Source of the DNA: Chloroflexi bacterium bin125
Lineage (GTDB): Bacteria > Chloroflexota > Dehalococcoidia > Bin125
Assembly (NCBI GenBank): GCA_002239025.1
Contig: MPNM01000001.1
Location: 383,026-447,025, forward strand
Reading direction: 5' to 3'
Length of the DNA stretch: 64,000 nt
A program made the position numbers and the translations under genes. Each line of letters opens with the position of its first letter. The stretch's first letter is position 1. The notes below the pieces were generated by a model, which was not told the DNA's origin, searched no databases, and saw only the letters and a program-made list of their open reading frames with translations. Shown here in pieces: positions 24,710 to 33,424 of the stretch.

Positions 24710-25161
24710 AGGTGGATGATCTCGACGTCATCCCAATGCCGCTGGAGGTATTCGGCGGCGAGGCGTCGGTGACAGTGTTCAGGAGACGCTTCGCTACAGA
24801 GCAGCACTCCTCCGTCGAAGATGCCTTGGTCGAGGTCGTCTTCGACCCTCTGTTCCCCTAATCCCTCGATGTATTGCTCGCTGTAGGCGTCCCAGCTCAG
24901 TTCGTCGGCACGGTACTCGCTGAGCAAGCGGTCGCTCGGCGCCAATTCGGGGACGTGGACATAGTCCATGTCGCAGAGTCGGCTGAGCAGGAACTGGAAA
25001 TCACCGCCGGACTTCGACACTTTGGCGAACCCTGAGAGTTGTGAAGACGGTCGCGCGCGTATGTCGAGGACACGCCTTGCGCCGCTCGGCGCGAGCAGGT
25101 CTTCGAAGAACACCTTGGCGGACTTCTTCGTGAAACCGACGGTGTAGATCTTCACATCCAA
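24706..25161 (-). CDS. DUF488 family protein
   Basis: 151 residues. DUF488 hallmarks are the N-terminal YTVGFTKKSA, VLDIRARPSS and the C-terminal LCSEASPEHCHRRLAAEYL, where CSE and HCHR form the likely active or metal site. The biochemical function of the family is not established. It stands alone, tail to tail with the second esterase and upstream of the repeat region at 25235-25351. Confidence 0.85.
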   Translation of the reverse strand: MDVKIYTVGFTKKSAKVFFEDLLAPSGARRVLDIRARPSSQLSGFAKVSKSGGDFQFLLSRLCDMDYVHVPELAPSDRLLSEYRADELSWDAYSEQYIEGLGEQRVEDDLDQGIFDGGVLLCSEASPEHCHRRLAAEYLQRHWDDVEIIHL

Positions 25162-25234
25162 CGCGCTTCAAGATCGTGACCGTCACGATCTGGAGACCCA
25201 AACGAAAACCACATCGCCCGCTCGGGAAGAATCT

Positions 25235-25351
25235 CCCTCTCCCCTTGGGAGAGGGCGGGGGTGAGGGGTCCCCTGCGTCGCCTGATCTGATAGCAATCGC
25301 GTGATGCTCGCACGCTGGCCCTCACCCTAACCCTCTCCCAAGGGGAGAGGG
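25235..25351. repeat. Mirror-image intergenic repeat (REPIN-like), locus 2
   Basis: Hairpins CCCTCTCCC/GGGAGAGGG at 25235-25255 and 25331-25351 face each other. Between them GGGTGAGGG (25259-25267) pairs with CCCTCACCC (25319-25327). The unit could fold into one long cruciform, the same design as 20915-21037 with a different core. It fills most of the 220-bp gap; I see nothing else there. Confidence 0.7.
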
Positions 25352-25381
25352 GACCGGAGAGTGGACTCTGCGCGCAGCAGC

Positions 25382-26743
25382 CTACGGATAGAACAGCTTC
25401 CGAGCCGCCTTCCGCAGCTCTCCGCGGAAGTCCGGATGGGCGACTGCGATTAGCTCTTCTGCTCTCGCTCTGACTGTCTTACCCAGCAACTTCGCGATCC
25501 CGTACTCAGTCACGACCGTATCCGCGATGTCCCGCGGCACTGTCACGATTTGGCCGGGGTCGAACTGGGCCATGATTGTGGAGATGGTTCCCGATCGGTT
25601 GGTTGAGGGCAGGACAGTGACGGAGCGTCCTTTCGGCGCGAGGTATGCGCCCATCGCGAAGGCCAGGTGACCGCCGACTCCTGCGTAGACTCGTGGTCCG
25701 ATGGTGTGGACTCCGAGTTGACCGGTCAGGTCGGCCGTGAGCGCTCCGTTGATCGCGACGATGTTCTCGTTGCGCGCGATCTGCCGTGGGTCGAGCAGGT
25801 ACTCAATGCTGTACGTCTCGAAGGCGGGATTGCGGTGCACTGTCGCGATCTCGTCGGGCGTGTTGCCGATGACCGTGGCGACGAACTTATCGGGATGCGT
25901 CTGCGAGTACTTGCCGGTGATGATCCCACGCTCGACCAGTGGGACCAGTCCTTCGGTGGTGAGTTCGGCGAAATAGGAGAGGTTTTCGCGCTCGTCGAAT
26001 GCGCCCAACCGAGCTAGCGCGCCGGAGTGTGAGCCGACGCCGACCTGGATCGTGTCGCCGTCCTGGACAAGCTCTCCTACGTAGTGAGCCAGGCCCAGGT
26101 CGACTTGATTGGGTTCCGGGTGTTCGAGATTCACCATCACCGGCGACTCGCCGGGAACGAAACAGTCAATCTCGGACACGTGCAGCCAGGAGTCGCCGAA
26201 CGTTTCTACCACGTGTTCGTTGACCTCGGCGATCACCTTTCTGGCTCGCTTGGCCGAGGTCACGCCATCCCAGACCGAACTGCCCAGCGACACGAATCCG
26301 GCTTCATTTGGCGGAGTCGTCCGAATCTGCAGCACATCGATCGGCCAGGCTTCGTCTTCGCGCCCGGCGTCCCACGCTTTGTGGATACCGACCAGCCAGT
26401 ACGGGTGATAGTCGGCGATACCGGCATTGACCGCGTCGCGGTCGAACAGTGTGCCAAATTGAGGCGCGACGCTGAACGCCGACATCATGTCCTCGGTGAA
26501 CCAGCCGGCGTCGGGTACCACGATGCCCCGCACCTCGACGCCCTCGAGCTCATCGCTGCGAGCGACAAGCGCCTCCAGAATCGGCAGCGATGCGTGACCG
26601 GGCGGAATCCAGAGATGGTCGCCGGAGTTGAACATCGAGGCCGCCATCTCCGGAGTGGCCAGTCGCTCGGCATACGCGTCACGCCAGTTGATCGTCGGGT
26701 CGAAGCGGGTGCTGCGTCGCTGGTTGTAGGGGGACGTGGTCAT
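25382..26743 (-). CDS. Acetyl-CoA hydrolase/CoA-transferase (Cat1 / 4-hydroxybutyrate CoA-transferase family)
   Basis: 453 residues, typical length. The C-terminal half is diagnostic: INGALTADLTGQLGVH, VGGHLAFAMGA, then VVTEYGIAKLLGK and ELIAVAHPDFRGELR at the end. The enzyme moves CoA between a carboxylic acid and an acyl-CoA through a glutamyl thioester, or hydrolyses the acyl-CoA. The conserved YSQT and AELTTEG blocks suggest a complete active site, though I cannot name the catalytic Glu with certainty. It likely activates or releases an acid produced by the neighbouring oxidoreductases (inference). The gene is divergent from the LLM gene at 26860. Confidence 0.9.
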   Translation of the reverse strand: MTTSPYNQRRSTRFDPTINWRDAYAERLATPEMAASMFNSGDHLWIPPGHASLPILEALVARSDELEGVEVRGIVVPDAGWFTEDMMSAFSVAPQFGTLFDRDAVNAGIADYHPYWLVGIHKAWDAGREDEAWPIDVLQIRTTPPNEAGFVSLGSSVWDGVTSAKRARKVIAEVNEHVVETFGDSWLHVSEIDCFVPGESPVMVNLEHPEPNQVDLGLAHYVGELVQDGDTIQVGVGSHSGALARLGAFDERENLSYFAELTTEGLVPLVERGIITGKYSQTHPDKFVATVIGNTPDEIATVHRNPAFETYSIEYLLDPRQIARNENIVAINGALTADLTGQLGVHTIGPRVYAGVGGHLAFAMGAYLAPKGRSVTVLPSTNRSGTISTIMAQFDPGQIVTVPRDIADTVVTEYGIAKLLGKTVRARAEELIAVAHPDFRGELRKAARKLFYP

Positions 26744-26859
26744 CTCGCTGCCTGCTGCTTCCGCCGGGTCTGCTACTTCCGCGGGTAGTTAGACTCGCGA
26801 TTAAGGTAACGCCGAACAGGCAGAATCCAACTCATCAGTTTCGAGCAAGGGGGGACGAG

Positions 26860-28050
26860 ATGGCAACGGATGGACGAATGGACTTTGGTATTTTCATGGC
26901 GCCGTTCCACCGGGTCGGTGAGAATCCTTCGCTGGCGATGCATCGCGACCTCGAGCTGATCGAGTGGCTCGATCAACTCGGTTACGACGAGGCCTGGATC
27001 GGCGAGCATCACTCGGCCGGCTGGGAACTGATCGCGTCACCGGAGGTATTCATCGCCGCCGCAGCCGAGCGGACCAGCAACATCCGCCTGGGTACGGGCG
27101 TCGTTTCGCTGCCTTACCACCATCCGCTGATGGTGGTCGACCGGATGATCCAGCTCGATCACATGACCCGAGGACGCGTGATGATGGGCGTCGGGCCAGG
27201 AGCTCTCTCCTCCGACGCGCGAATGATGGGTATCGATCCGCTCTACCAGCGACAGCGCATGGATGAGTCGCTGCAGGCGATCATGGCGCTGCTCAAGCAG
27301 GATGGCCCGGTCAACATGTCGACCGACTGGTTTGAGTTGACCGACGCGCGCCTACAGGTCTCGCCGTACACCAAACCGCACTTCGAGATGGCGGTCGCAT
27401 CGACCGTCAGCCCCGCCGGCCGGGTCACCGCTGGCAAGTACGGGATGGGGATGCTCAGTATCGGTGTCTACCTGCCCGGCGGGCGTTCAAACCTCGAGGG
27501 TCAGTGGAGTGAAGTTGAAGAGATCGCCGAGCGAGAGGGTACCGTCGTCGACCGCAACAAGTGGCGCCTCGTGATTCCGATGTACATCGCCGAAACCCGC
27601 GAGCAAGCCTTCGAAGAGGCCCGTGAAGGTTGGCGTGCCTGGCAGATCGACTACTTCCGGGACACGTTGCAAGCAGTCCTGCCTGGGACAGCCGAGACAC
27701 CGGAAGGCGCTGTCGAGACCGGCGGCGCGATCATCGGTACGCCCGACGATGCGATCAAGGCAATCGAGATCCTGCAGGAGAATTCGGGTGGATTCGGCGG
27801 CCTGATGATGCTCGCCCATGAGTGGGCGAATCGCGAAGGCATTCGCAAGTCCTACGAACTGTTTGCGCGCTACGTCGCGCCAAAGTTCCAGGGCCAGCTC
27901 GCGTCGGTCGAGGGGACGCAGCAGTGGGTCGCTTCAGGCGGAGGAGCGGTTTCGTTTAGCCGCAACGACGTCCTCGCAAAAGCCTTCCGCGACGCCGGCC
28001 AGGAAGTTCCAGACTTCCTGCAAGAGCCTGCAGAGGCGGCCTCGGACTAG
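26860..28050 (+). CDS. LLM class flavin-dependent monooxygenase, limonene-monooxygenase-like
   Basis: 396 residues, longer than the short LLM enzymes. The N-terminal FGIFMAPFHRVGENPS, then DEAWIGEHHSAGWE, LGTGVVSLPYHHP and GRVMMGVGPGA follow the bacterial luciferase fold with the subgroup of limonene 1,2-monooxygenase (EHHSAGWE in particular). Such proteins use reduced FMN supplied by a separate reductase. The C-terminal extension of about 40 residues is of unknown role. It is divergent from the CoA-transferase, with 116 bp between them. Confidence 0.88.
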   Translation: MATDGRMDFGIFMAPFHRVGENPSLAMHRDLELIEWLDQLGYDEAWIGEHHSAGWELIASPEVFIAAAAERTSNIRLGTGVVSLPYHHPLMVVDRMIQLDHMTRGRVMMGVGPGALSSDARMMGIDPLYQRQRMDESLQAIMALLKQDGPVNMSTDWFELTDARLQVSPYTKPHFEMAVASTVSPAGRVTAGKYGMGMLSIGVYLPGGRSNLEGQWSEVEEIAEREGTVVDRNKWRLVIPMYIAETREQAFEEAREGWRAWQIDYFRDTLQAVLPGTAETPEGAVETGGAIIGTPDDAIKAIEILQENSGGFGGLMMLAHEWANREGIRKSYELFARYVAPKFQGQLASVEGTQQWVASGGGAVSFSRNDVLAKAFRDAGQEVPDFLQEPAEAASD

Positions 28051-28085
28051 GATCGGCTGGCCCTCAAAGCAGAAGTGATTCCGTC

Positions 28086-28109
28086 ATTGCCGCGCTCCGT
28101 CGCGGCAAT
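28086..28109. terminator. Bidirectional hairpin between convergent genes
   Basis: Perfect 9-bp arms ATTGCCGCG / CGCGGCAAT with a 6-base loop, sitting 36 bp after the LLM stop and 31 bp after the stop (on its strand) of the SprT-like metalloprotease gene. Position and strength support termination for both; no T-run is present. Confidence 0.65.
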
Positions 28110-28140
28110 CTCGCCGGGTTTGCTGTGATCCTGCCGTTCG

Positions 28141-28839
28141 CTACCAGGTGAGACTGTCCGACGCATCTTTGAGCGCCTGCCGCTGATCTCGATAGTCGGG
28201 CATGATCGACTCGACGAGCTGCCAGTATGCCTTGCTGTGGTTCAGATGGATCAGATGGCATAGCTCGTGTACGACGACATAATCGACGATGTCAGGGTGA
28301 GCGAAGATCAGTCTCCAGTTGAAGCTCAATGTGCCATTGGATGAAGCGCTGCCCCAGCGGGTCTTTTGATTGCGTATCTGTAGTCGCGTTGGTTCGGCGC
28401 CAACAATCGGGGACCAGTGTTCGACTCTGGACGTGAAGTAGTCGCGGGAATATTCGCGCAGCCATCTCTCAGCGAACGCGGCGCGCTCCTGTCTGCCGAC
28501 GTTTACCTGGAACCGCTCACCATCGAAATGGAATGGCACAAGACTGGCCACCACGGGATAGCGACCACCAAGCAGCGGCAGTGATCCTCCCTCGCGGAGT
28601 TCAGTTTGCAACCCTGCAGGATGTTCCGCAGCCAGGCGTTTGGTGATCCAGTCGGCGCGCTGTTGAATGAACTCATCGATCAGTCGTTGAGAAGCCCTAG
28701 CCGGGGACAGTACCCGCAGCAGCTCGCCCTCCACAGATAGCGTGACGTTCTTGCGACGTCGCGGGCTTCGATGCAGCTCGTATGTGATCCTGCGACCATC
28801 AATGGTCGCCACCTGTTTCGACGGCCGACCACAGGGCAC
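28141..28839 (-). CDS. YgjP/SprT-like zinc metallopeptidase (M48 family)
   Basis: 232 residues from an upstream GTG; the exact start is uncertain. The zinc motif HELCHLIHLNHSKAYW (HExxH plus downstream His) is complete, and the N-terminal half carries the RRRKNVTLSVEG and ARASQRLIDEFI pattern of YgjP (DUF45) proteins. They are thought to be housekeeping peptidases or nucleic-acid-linked proteases, substrate unknown. No signal peptide is seen. It stands alone on the minus strand next to the aminotransferase. Confidence 0.87.
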   Translation of the reverse strand: MPCGRPSKQVATIDGRRITYELHRSPRRRKNVTLSVEGELLRVLSPARASQRLIDEFIQQRADWITKRLAAEHPAGLQTELREGGSLPLLGGRYPVVASLVPFHFDGERFQVNVGRQERAAFAERWLREYSRDYFTSRVEHWSPIVGAEPTRLQIRNQKTRWGSASSNGTLSFNWRLIFAHPDIVDYVVVHELCHLIHLNHSKAYWQLVESIMPDYRDQRQALKDASDSLTW

Positions 28840-28851
28840 GGTTTAGCGTCG

Positions 28852-30165
28852 CTAGCTACCGTTGGCGGCTCGGTTGAAGGCTCTACCGAGTCGGTCGGCC
28901 GCCTCTTCGAGCTTCTGTGCCGGCGGCCAGGAGTACGCGAGCCGGACCGATTCGCCATCGTTGCCGGCGTCGTTGCCGGGATAGAAGCGATTGCCTGAGG
29001 GGAAGCTGAGTCCATCCTCGGCGGCGAAGTCGCGGACGGCGTCGCCGGTCAGTCCCTCTCGTAGCTTCAGCCAGAGGAAGAATCCACCCGAGGGTTCAGT
29101 CACGTCGAAGTAAGGCTCGCCGTAGGGCTCGAGTGCGGATGCCAGCGTCTTGGCCTTGAGACCGTAGAGTTTGCGCATTTCTTCCACGTGCTCGCGGAAG
29201 TTGCCGCGCACCATGAACTCATGCAGCATCCGGTGCAGCAGAGGACTGTTGCCCATGTCGAATCGGGCCGGGACCATCGCCTGGATCCAGTCGGGTCGCG
29301 CCTGCACCCAACCGACGCGCAGACCGGTGGCGATCACCTTCGAGAACGTACCTACGGTCAGCACGCCCCAGCCGTCGGTCAGTTCAGACAGGGTCGGCGG
29401 CGGCGGACCGTCGAAGTACAGCTCCGAGTAGGCATGGTCTTCCATCAACAGGATTTTGCGCCGCGCGGCCAGCTCGATCAGTCCGAGCCGGCGCTCTAGC
29501 GTCATCGTCAAACCGGTCGGGTTGTGAAACGTCGGCTGGGTGTAAATCAGCTTGATCGTTCGGCCGTCAGCTTCGAGACGGTCAATCGTCGCATCGAGCT
29601 CGTCAAGGTTGATTCCCTCATCATCCATCCCCACGCCGATCACCGTGGCTTGCTTGCCGCGCATCGTGCGCAGCGAACCGGCGAACGTCGGAATCTCGGT
29701 AATGACGACGTCGCCCGGATCGAGGAAGGACGCGCAGATCGACTCAATCGCTCCGGCTGCGCCGTTGGTCAGCAGATACCAGTCGGCGGTTGGTTGCGAG
29801 GGATGGTTGCGGGCAAAGTAACCCGCGATCTCGTCACGCAGCGGCCTGTAGCCCTGTGCGCCGCCGTAGACGAGCGGGGCATCTCCAGGCGCTTCCAGCA
29901 CTCGACCCATCGCCGCGAGCAGTTCCGCTCGCGGCTGGGTCTCAGCGTCGGGGATGCCGCCACCGAGGGAAATCGGCGGCAACTGGCTTTTCGGTGCGGC
30001 GCCCGAGAGTCCCCACTCGGTCATGTTTCCGGCGGTCATCCCTTTGGTCGCAGTGTTCGCGTTGTAGAGCGCGGGGAAGTTGTCCCACGCCTCACGCGCC
30101 GCATCGGCAGCGCGACTGCTGATCGGCGCAAGCGACTGATTCGGGGCGTCGAAACGAGTGGTCAT
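28852..30165 (-). CDS. PLP-dependent aminotransferase, fold type I (2-aminoadipate/MocR-like)
   Basis: 437 residues from ATG 30165, which has a GGAG ribosome site; the longer frame adds 16 improbable residues. It has fold-type-I signatures: GAAGAIESICASFLDPGD, the FHNPTG strand, and the Schiff-base lysine in GTFSKVIATGLRVGW. The branch resembles 2-aminoadipate aminotransferase LysN and the catalytic domain of MocR regulators; there is no DNA-binding N-terminal domain. It probably transaminates an aromatic or dicarboxylic amino acid. It is divergent from the MsnO8-type LLM enzyme. Confidence 0.9.
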   Translation of the reverse strand: MTTRFDAPNQSLAPISSRAADAAREAWDNFPALYNANTATKGMTAGNMTEWGLSGAAPKSQLPPISLGGGIPDAETQPRAELLAAMGRVLEAPGDAPLVYGGAQGYRPLRDEIAGYFARNHPSQPTADWYLLTNGAAGAIESICASFLDPGDVVITEIPTFAGSLRTMRGKQATVIGVGMDDEGINLDELDATIDRLEADGRTIKLIYTQPTFHNPTGLTMTLERRLGLIELAARRKILLMEDHAYSELYFDGPPPPTLSELTDGWGVLTVGTFSKVIATGLRVGWVQARPDWIQAMVPARFDMGNSPLLHRMLHEFMVRGNFREHVEEMRKLYGLKAKTLASALEPYGEPYFDVTEPSGGFFLWLKLREGLTGDAVRDFAAEDGLSFPSGNRFYPGNDAGNDGESVRLAYSWPPAQKLEEAADRLGRAFNRAANGS

Positions 30166-30269
30166 AGAAGTCTCCAGCAGGGTTCGGAGGGCGTTGCGAG
30201 GACGAAGGGGCACGTGGAAGTGCGTACTCAGCTTACGCGAGCGTTCAGGGTCGGTTGTAGGCTGACGGC

Positions 30270-31313
30270 ATGGTGCAAGACATTACGCTCGGTGTGCTCG
30301 ATCAGATTCCGATTCGAGACGGCGGCACGGCGGCAACAGCGATCTCGGAGACGTTCCAACTCGCGCAAGCATGTGATCGGCTCGGCTACTCGCGCTATTG
30401 GCTGGCCGAGCATCACAATGCCGGCTCGCTTGCCTGCGCTTCGCCGGAGGTACTGATTCCTCAGGTCGCAGCACAAACGTCCCGGATCCGTGTCGGGTCG
30501 GGCGGCATCATGCTGCCCCATTACAGCTCACTTAAAGTGGCCGAAAACTTCCGGACGATCACAACGCAGTTCCCGGACCGGATTGATCTCGGAGTGGGCC
30601 GAGCGCCGGGCTCGGATGGTCGCACCGCGCGTGCGCTGGTGCATGGTCCCGGCGCCCTGGGCATCGACCACTTCCCTGAGCAGCTTCTCGACCTCTACGG
30701 CTGGCTGGCCGACGACCTGCCGCCCGATCATCAGTACCGAGAAGTCCAGGCTGCTCCGCCGGGCGCACCGATGCCCGAACTGTGGTTGCTCGGCTCGTCG
30801 CACTACGGCGGACACGTCGCAGCCGAGCTGGGTTGGTCGCACTGCTTCGCTCACTTCATCTCGCCCGAGGGCGGCGAGCAAGTCGTACGCAAGTACCGCG
30901 AACGGTTTCAGCCATCCCCGGTTAGTTCTGAACCTCGGGCCTCGCTGGGCGTCTCCGTCACCGTGGCAGAAACGTCTGAGGAAGCGGAGCGCCTCTGCTG
31001 GAGTCGTTGGTGCTGGCGGATCAAGGGCAATCGCGGCATGCGCGGTGGAATTCCGTCGGTTGAGGAAGCGTTGAACTTCCCCTACTCGCAGCCCGAGTTG
31101 GACTATCTCGCCTACATGCAAAATCGCAGCATCCACGGCTCGCCCGAGCAGGTGCGCGACAAACTGGAGCAGTTAGCTCAGGCCTACGAGGTCGACGAGT
31201 TCATCGCCCTCACGATCACACACGATTTCGCGGCGCGAGTACGTTCCTACGAACTCCTGGCGGAAGTCTTTGAAATGCCGTCCGCCGAACTCAGTCAAGC
31301 GGTGGCTGACTGA
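30270..31313 (+). CDS. LLM class flavin-dependent oxidoreductase, MsnO8-type
   Basis: 347 residues. The segment LGVLDQIPIRDGG, then YSRYWLAEHHN, LAC-ASPEVLIPQVA and VGSGGIMLPHYSSLKVAE follows the MsnO8/YvbT type of luciferase-like enzyme, including the conserved glycine-rich turn DLGVGRAPGSD. FMN is the expected cofactor. The 3' end overlaps the convergent phosphohexomutase gene by 23 bp, an unusually long overlap for opposite strands. The substrate is not known. Confidence 0.88.
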   Translation: MVQDITLGVLDQIPIRDGGTAATAISETFQLAQACDRLGYSRYWLAEHHNAGSLACASPEVLIPQVAAQTSRIRVGSGGIMLPHYSSLKVAENFRTITTQFPDRIDLGVGRAPGSDGRTARALVHGPGALGIDHFPEQLLDLYGWLADDLPPDHQYREVQAAPPGAPMPELWLLGSSHYGGHVAAELGWSHCFAHFISPEGGEQVVRKYRERFQPSPVSSEPRASLGVSVTVAETSEEAERLCWSRWCWRIKGNRGMRGGIPSVEEALNFPYSQPELDYLAYMQNRSIHGSPEQVRDKLEQLAQAYEVDEFIALTITHDFAARVRSYELLAEVFEMPSAELSQAVAD

Positions 31314-32724
31314 GCAACGGCGCCGGATCGAGCCGCTGTTCAGCCAGGATGTCAGCGCTGATCCGCCGCACTGCTTCATAGCCTGCATCTGTCCGAGCTT
31401 CGGCAACGATTGTCAGATACGGCGTTGTGTTGGACGCTCGAATGATGCACCAACCGCCGGCAGCCGCAGATGAGAGATTAATCCGGGCCCCGTCAATCTC
31501 GTTCACCGGCCAGCGACTCCGCGCGTGCTCTGTGATCGCTGCTGAGACCGCGTGTTTGCGATCATCAGGACATGAAATCTTCACTTCCGGCGAAATGCGA
31601 TACCGAGGAACGACATCAAGCAACGGCTCAATCGGCGTCCGCGACGCTAGCTCGGCAATGCGACAGGCCGTGCGGACAGCGTCGTCTGTGATGTGGGGCG
31701 GATCATCGATTCGGTAGTAGTAGTGGGTCGATGCTTCGCCGCCAAAATCGATCCCGGTGTCGCGCATCGCGAACTTGCCCAGCGAGTGTCCAACTGGTCC
31801 GAACTTGGCGTGACCACCGAGTCCGTTGATGTGGTCGATGACAGCTTGTGACGTCTTGACATCAATCTGAACACTGGCACCCGGATGTGTCGATAACCAG
31901 TCCTGCGCTAGTAAGGCCAGCACTTGATCGGGAGTGGCACGACGGCCTCGCCCGTCGACTAGTCCCAGCCGATCGCCATCACCGTCAAAGGCGAAGCCAA
32001 GGTCGGCGCCTGACTCGCGAACGAACTTCGCTAGCTCCCTGACGTTTTCTGCATGTTGTGGGTCGGCGGTGTGTGGCGGATTAGGCTCCTCCGGATCGTC
32101 GTTGATCGCGACCACTTCACACCCGATTGCTTGCAATGCTGTTCGCGCCGTCACGGTTGCGACACCATTGCCGGGGTCGATCGCGACCTGCAGCGGTCGT
32201 TGTACTCGAAACGACTCAGCCAGGCTGCGAACGTACGCCGGTCTTGGGCTCCACAGTCGGCGGTCGCCCTGCCGATCGCCAGTAGAAACACCTGACGCCA
32301 CACGGTCGGCGACCACCTGGATCTGTTCCGGCAAGAGCGGCATCGCGTCCGTGTGGAGCAACTTGATCCCGTTGTCTTCAGGTTGATTGTGAGAAGCGGT
32401 GACGACCAATCCGGCGGTGGGACGCTCCTGTGTGAGCAGGGCAGTGGCCCAGTAGACCAGCGGCGACGGTGCCCGACCGATGTCGACGACGTCCAGGCCA
32501 GCATCCAGCAACCCCGCTATCGCAGCCTGCTGCAATGCTGGCGTGGTGGGTCGCTGGTCGCCGCCGACCACGACCTGCGCGGCGGAATCGATCAGCCCGG
32601 CATAGGCCAGCGCGACTCGAATTGCCAGGTCCGGCGTGAGCAAGGCATCGGCACCGAGCGCGAGACCGCGGATGTCGTAGGCACGGAAGATCTCTCGTGG
32701 TACAAGCACGGGTTGGCGGCTCAT
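31291..32724 (-). CDS. Phosphomannomutase/phosphoglucomutase, copy 1
   Basis: 477 residues. All four loops of the alpha-D-phosphohexomutase family are visible: the phosphoserine loop TASHNQPEDNG (Ser111), the metal loop DGDGDRLGLVDG, the sugar-binding GGEASTHYYY, and the phosphate-binding RASNTTPYL. The enzyme interconverts 1- and 6-phosphates of glucose or mannose for polysaccharide and nucleotide-sugar supply. GGEAST is a variant of the commoner GGExSGH. A second phosphohexomutase of different sequence lies 0.7 kb upstream on the same strand. Confidence 0.92.
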   Translation of the reverse strand: MSRQPVLVPREIFRAYDIRGLALGADALLTPDLAIRVALAYAGLIDSAAQVVVGGDQRPTTPALQQAAIAGLLDAGLDVVDIGRAPSPLVYWATALLTQERPTAGLVVTASHNQPEDNGIKLLHTDAMPLLPEQIQVVADRVASGVSTGDRQGDRRLWSPRPAYVRSLAESFRVQRPLQVAIDPGNGVATVTARTALQAIGCEVVAINDDPEEPNPPHTADPQHAENVRELAKFVRESGADLGFAFDGDGDRLGLVDGRGRRATPDQVLALLAQDWLSTHPGASVQIDVKTSQAVIDHINGLGGHAKFGPVGHSLGKFAMRDTGIDFGGEASTHYYYRIDDPPHITDDAVRTACRIAELASRTPIEPLLDVVPRYRISPEVKISCPDDRKHAVSAAITEHARSRWPVNEIDGARINLSSAAAGGWCIIRASNTTPYLTIVAEARTDAGYEAVRRISADILAEQRLDPAPLLSQPPLD

Positions 32725-32743
32725 CGATCACTACCCTACGGCC

Positions 32744-33424
32744 ATGCCGCTTGAACTCACCGACATCGATCTGCAGCGAACCTTGTTCAGGTTTCTGACT
32801 AAGTCCGCTCGCAAGGGTGAACCCGCGGACCCTGAAGCAGCACGACTGCGATTCCCAGTGGACGTTGGCGCAGTCGATCTCGCTGAAGTGGCAGATGGAA
32901 TGCAAGCCACGATTGGGGAGATGTACCCGGAGGCTCCGAATCTGCAGAGTTTGCTCGGCGGGGCCTCAGATGCGAATCTGGCCGCGATGCAGCACTTTGA
33001 TTGGGTCACTGTTGGAATCTACGCCTTCGGATTGCCACCGACCAAGACCCGCTCGGGCACGCCGGAGAGTTCGGCGCATCGCGCGCTCAAGGAGTGGGCC
33101 GCGGCCAACGGACCGATCCTCGGAGCGCCCTCCGATGTGGTTGGTGTCACAGAGCGCTGGTTCCCTTCCGGCGACGAATCCGACGCGGCGTTCATCGGCG
33201 AATCTGATGCGCTGATTGTCGAGGTTCGCCCGCAGGGAGCCGAGTCGCACGAATTGCAGCTTGCGCTGTTCACGCTGGTCAAGATGCGTGCCGTGGTGCA
33301 AGCGGAACAACGTCTCAATGGGCGAGTTGGGACGGTACGAGTGATGCTGGTGACCGAGGCCAAACCAGAAGTGTCGATTCGTGAACTGGCCGACGAGCTC
33401 GAAGTTGAACTGTTCGTGAGATAG
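32744..33424 (+). CDS. Unrecognised protein between two phosphohexomutases
   Basis: 226 residues, no family recognised. The first 100 residues are mixed helix with no membrane segment. The middle carries LPPTKTRSGTPESSAHRALK and the C-terminal half alternates strands and helices (ALIVEVRPQGAESHELQLALFTLVKMRAVVQA), ending in a strand-rich EVSIRELADELEVELFVR. The gene is divergent from mutase copy 1 (19 bp apart) and convergent with copy 2, the stops being adjacent. Codon use looks like its neighbours. A complete, conserved-looking ORF on the plus strand supports a real gene. Confidence 0.65.
   Translation: MPLELTDIDLQRTLFRFLTKSARKGEPADPEAARLRFPVDVGAVDLAEVADGMQATIGEMYPEAPNLQSLLGGASDANLAAMQHFDWVTVGIYAFGLPPTKTRSGTPESSAHRALKEWAAANGPILGAPSDVVGVTERWFPSGDESDAAFIGESDALIVEVRPQGAESHELQLALFTLVKMRAVVQAEQRLNGRVGTVRVMLVTEAKPEVSIRELADELEVELFVR

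Noticed and set aside
20915-25351. Intergenic GC hairpins as a CRISPR array
   Set aside because: Units are palindromic and mirror-paired, with no regular spacer length and no cas genes.
29524-30456. 310-codon plus-strand frame opposite the aminotransferase
   Set aside because: Arginine/glycine-rich shadow of a well-supported minus-strand enzyme.
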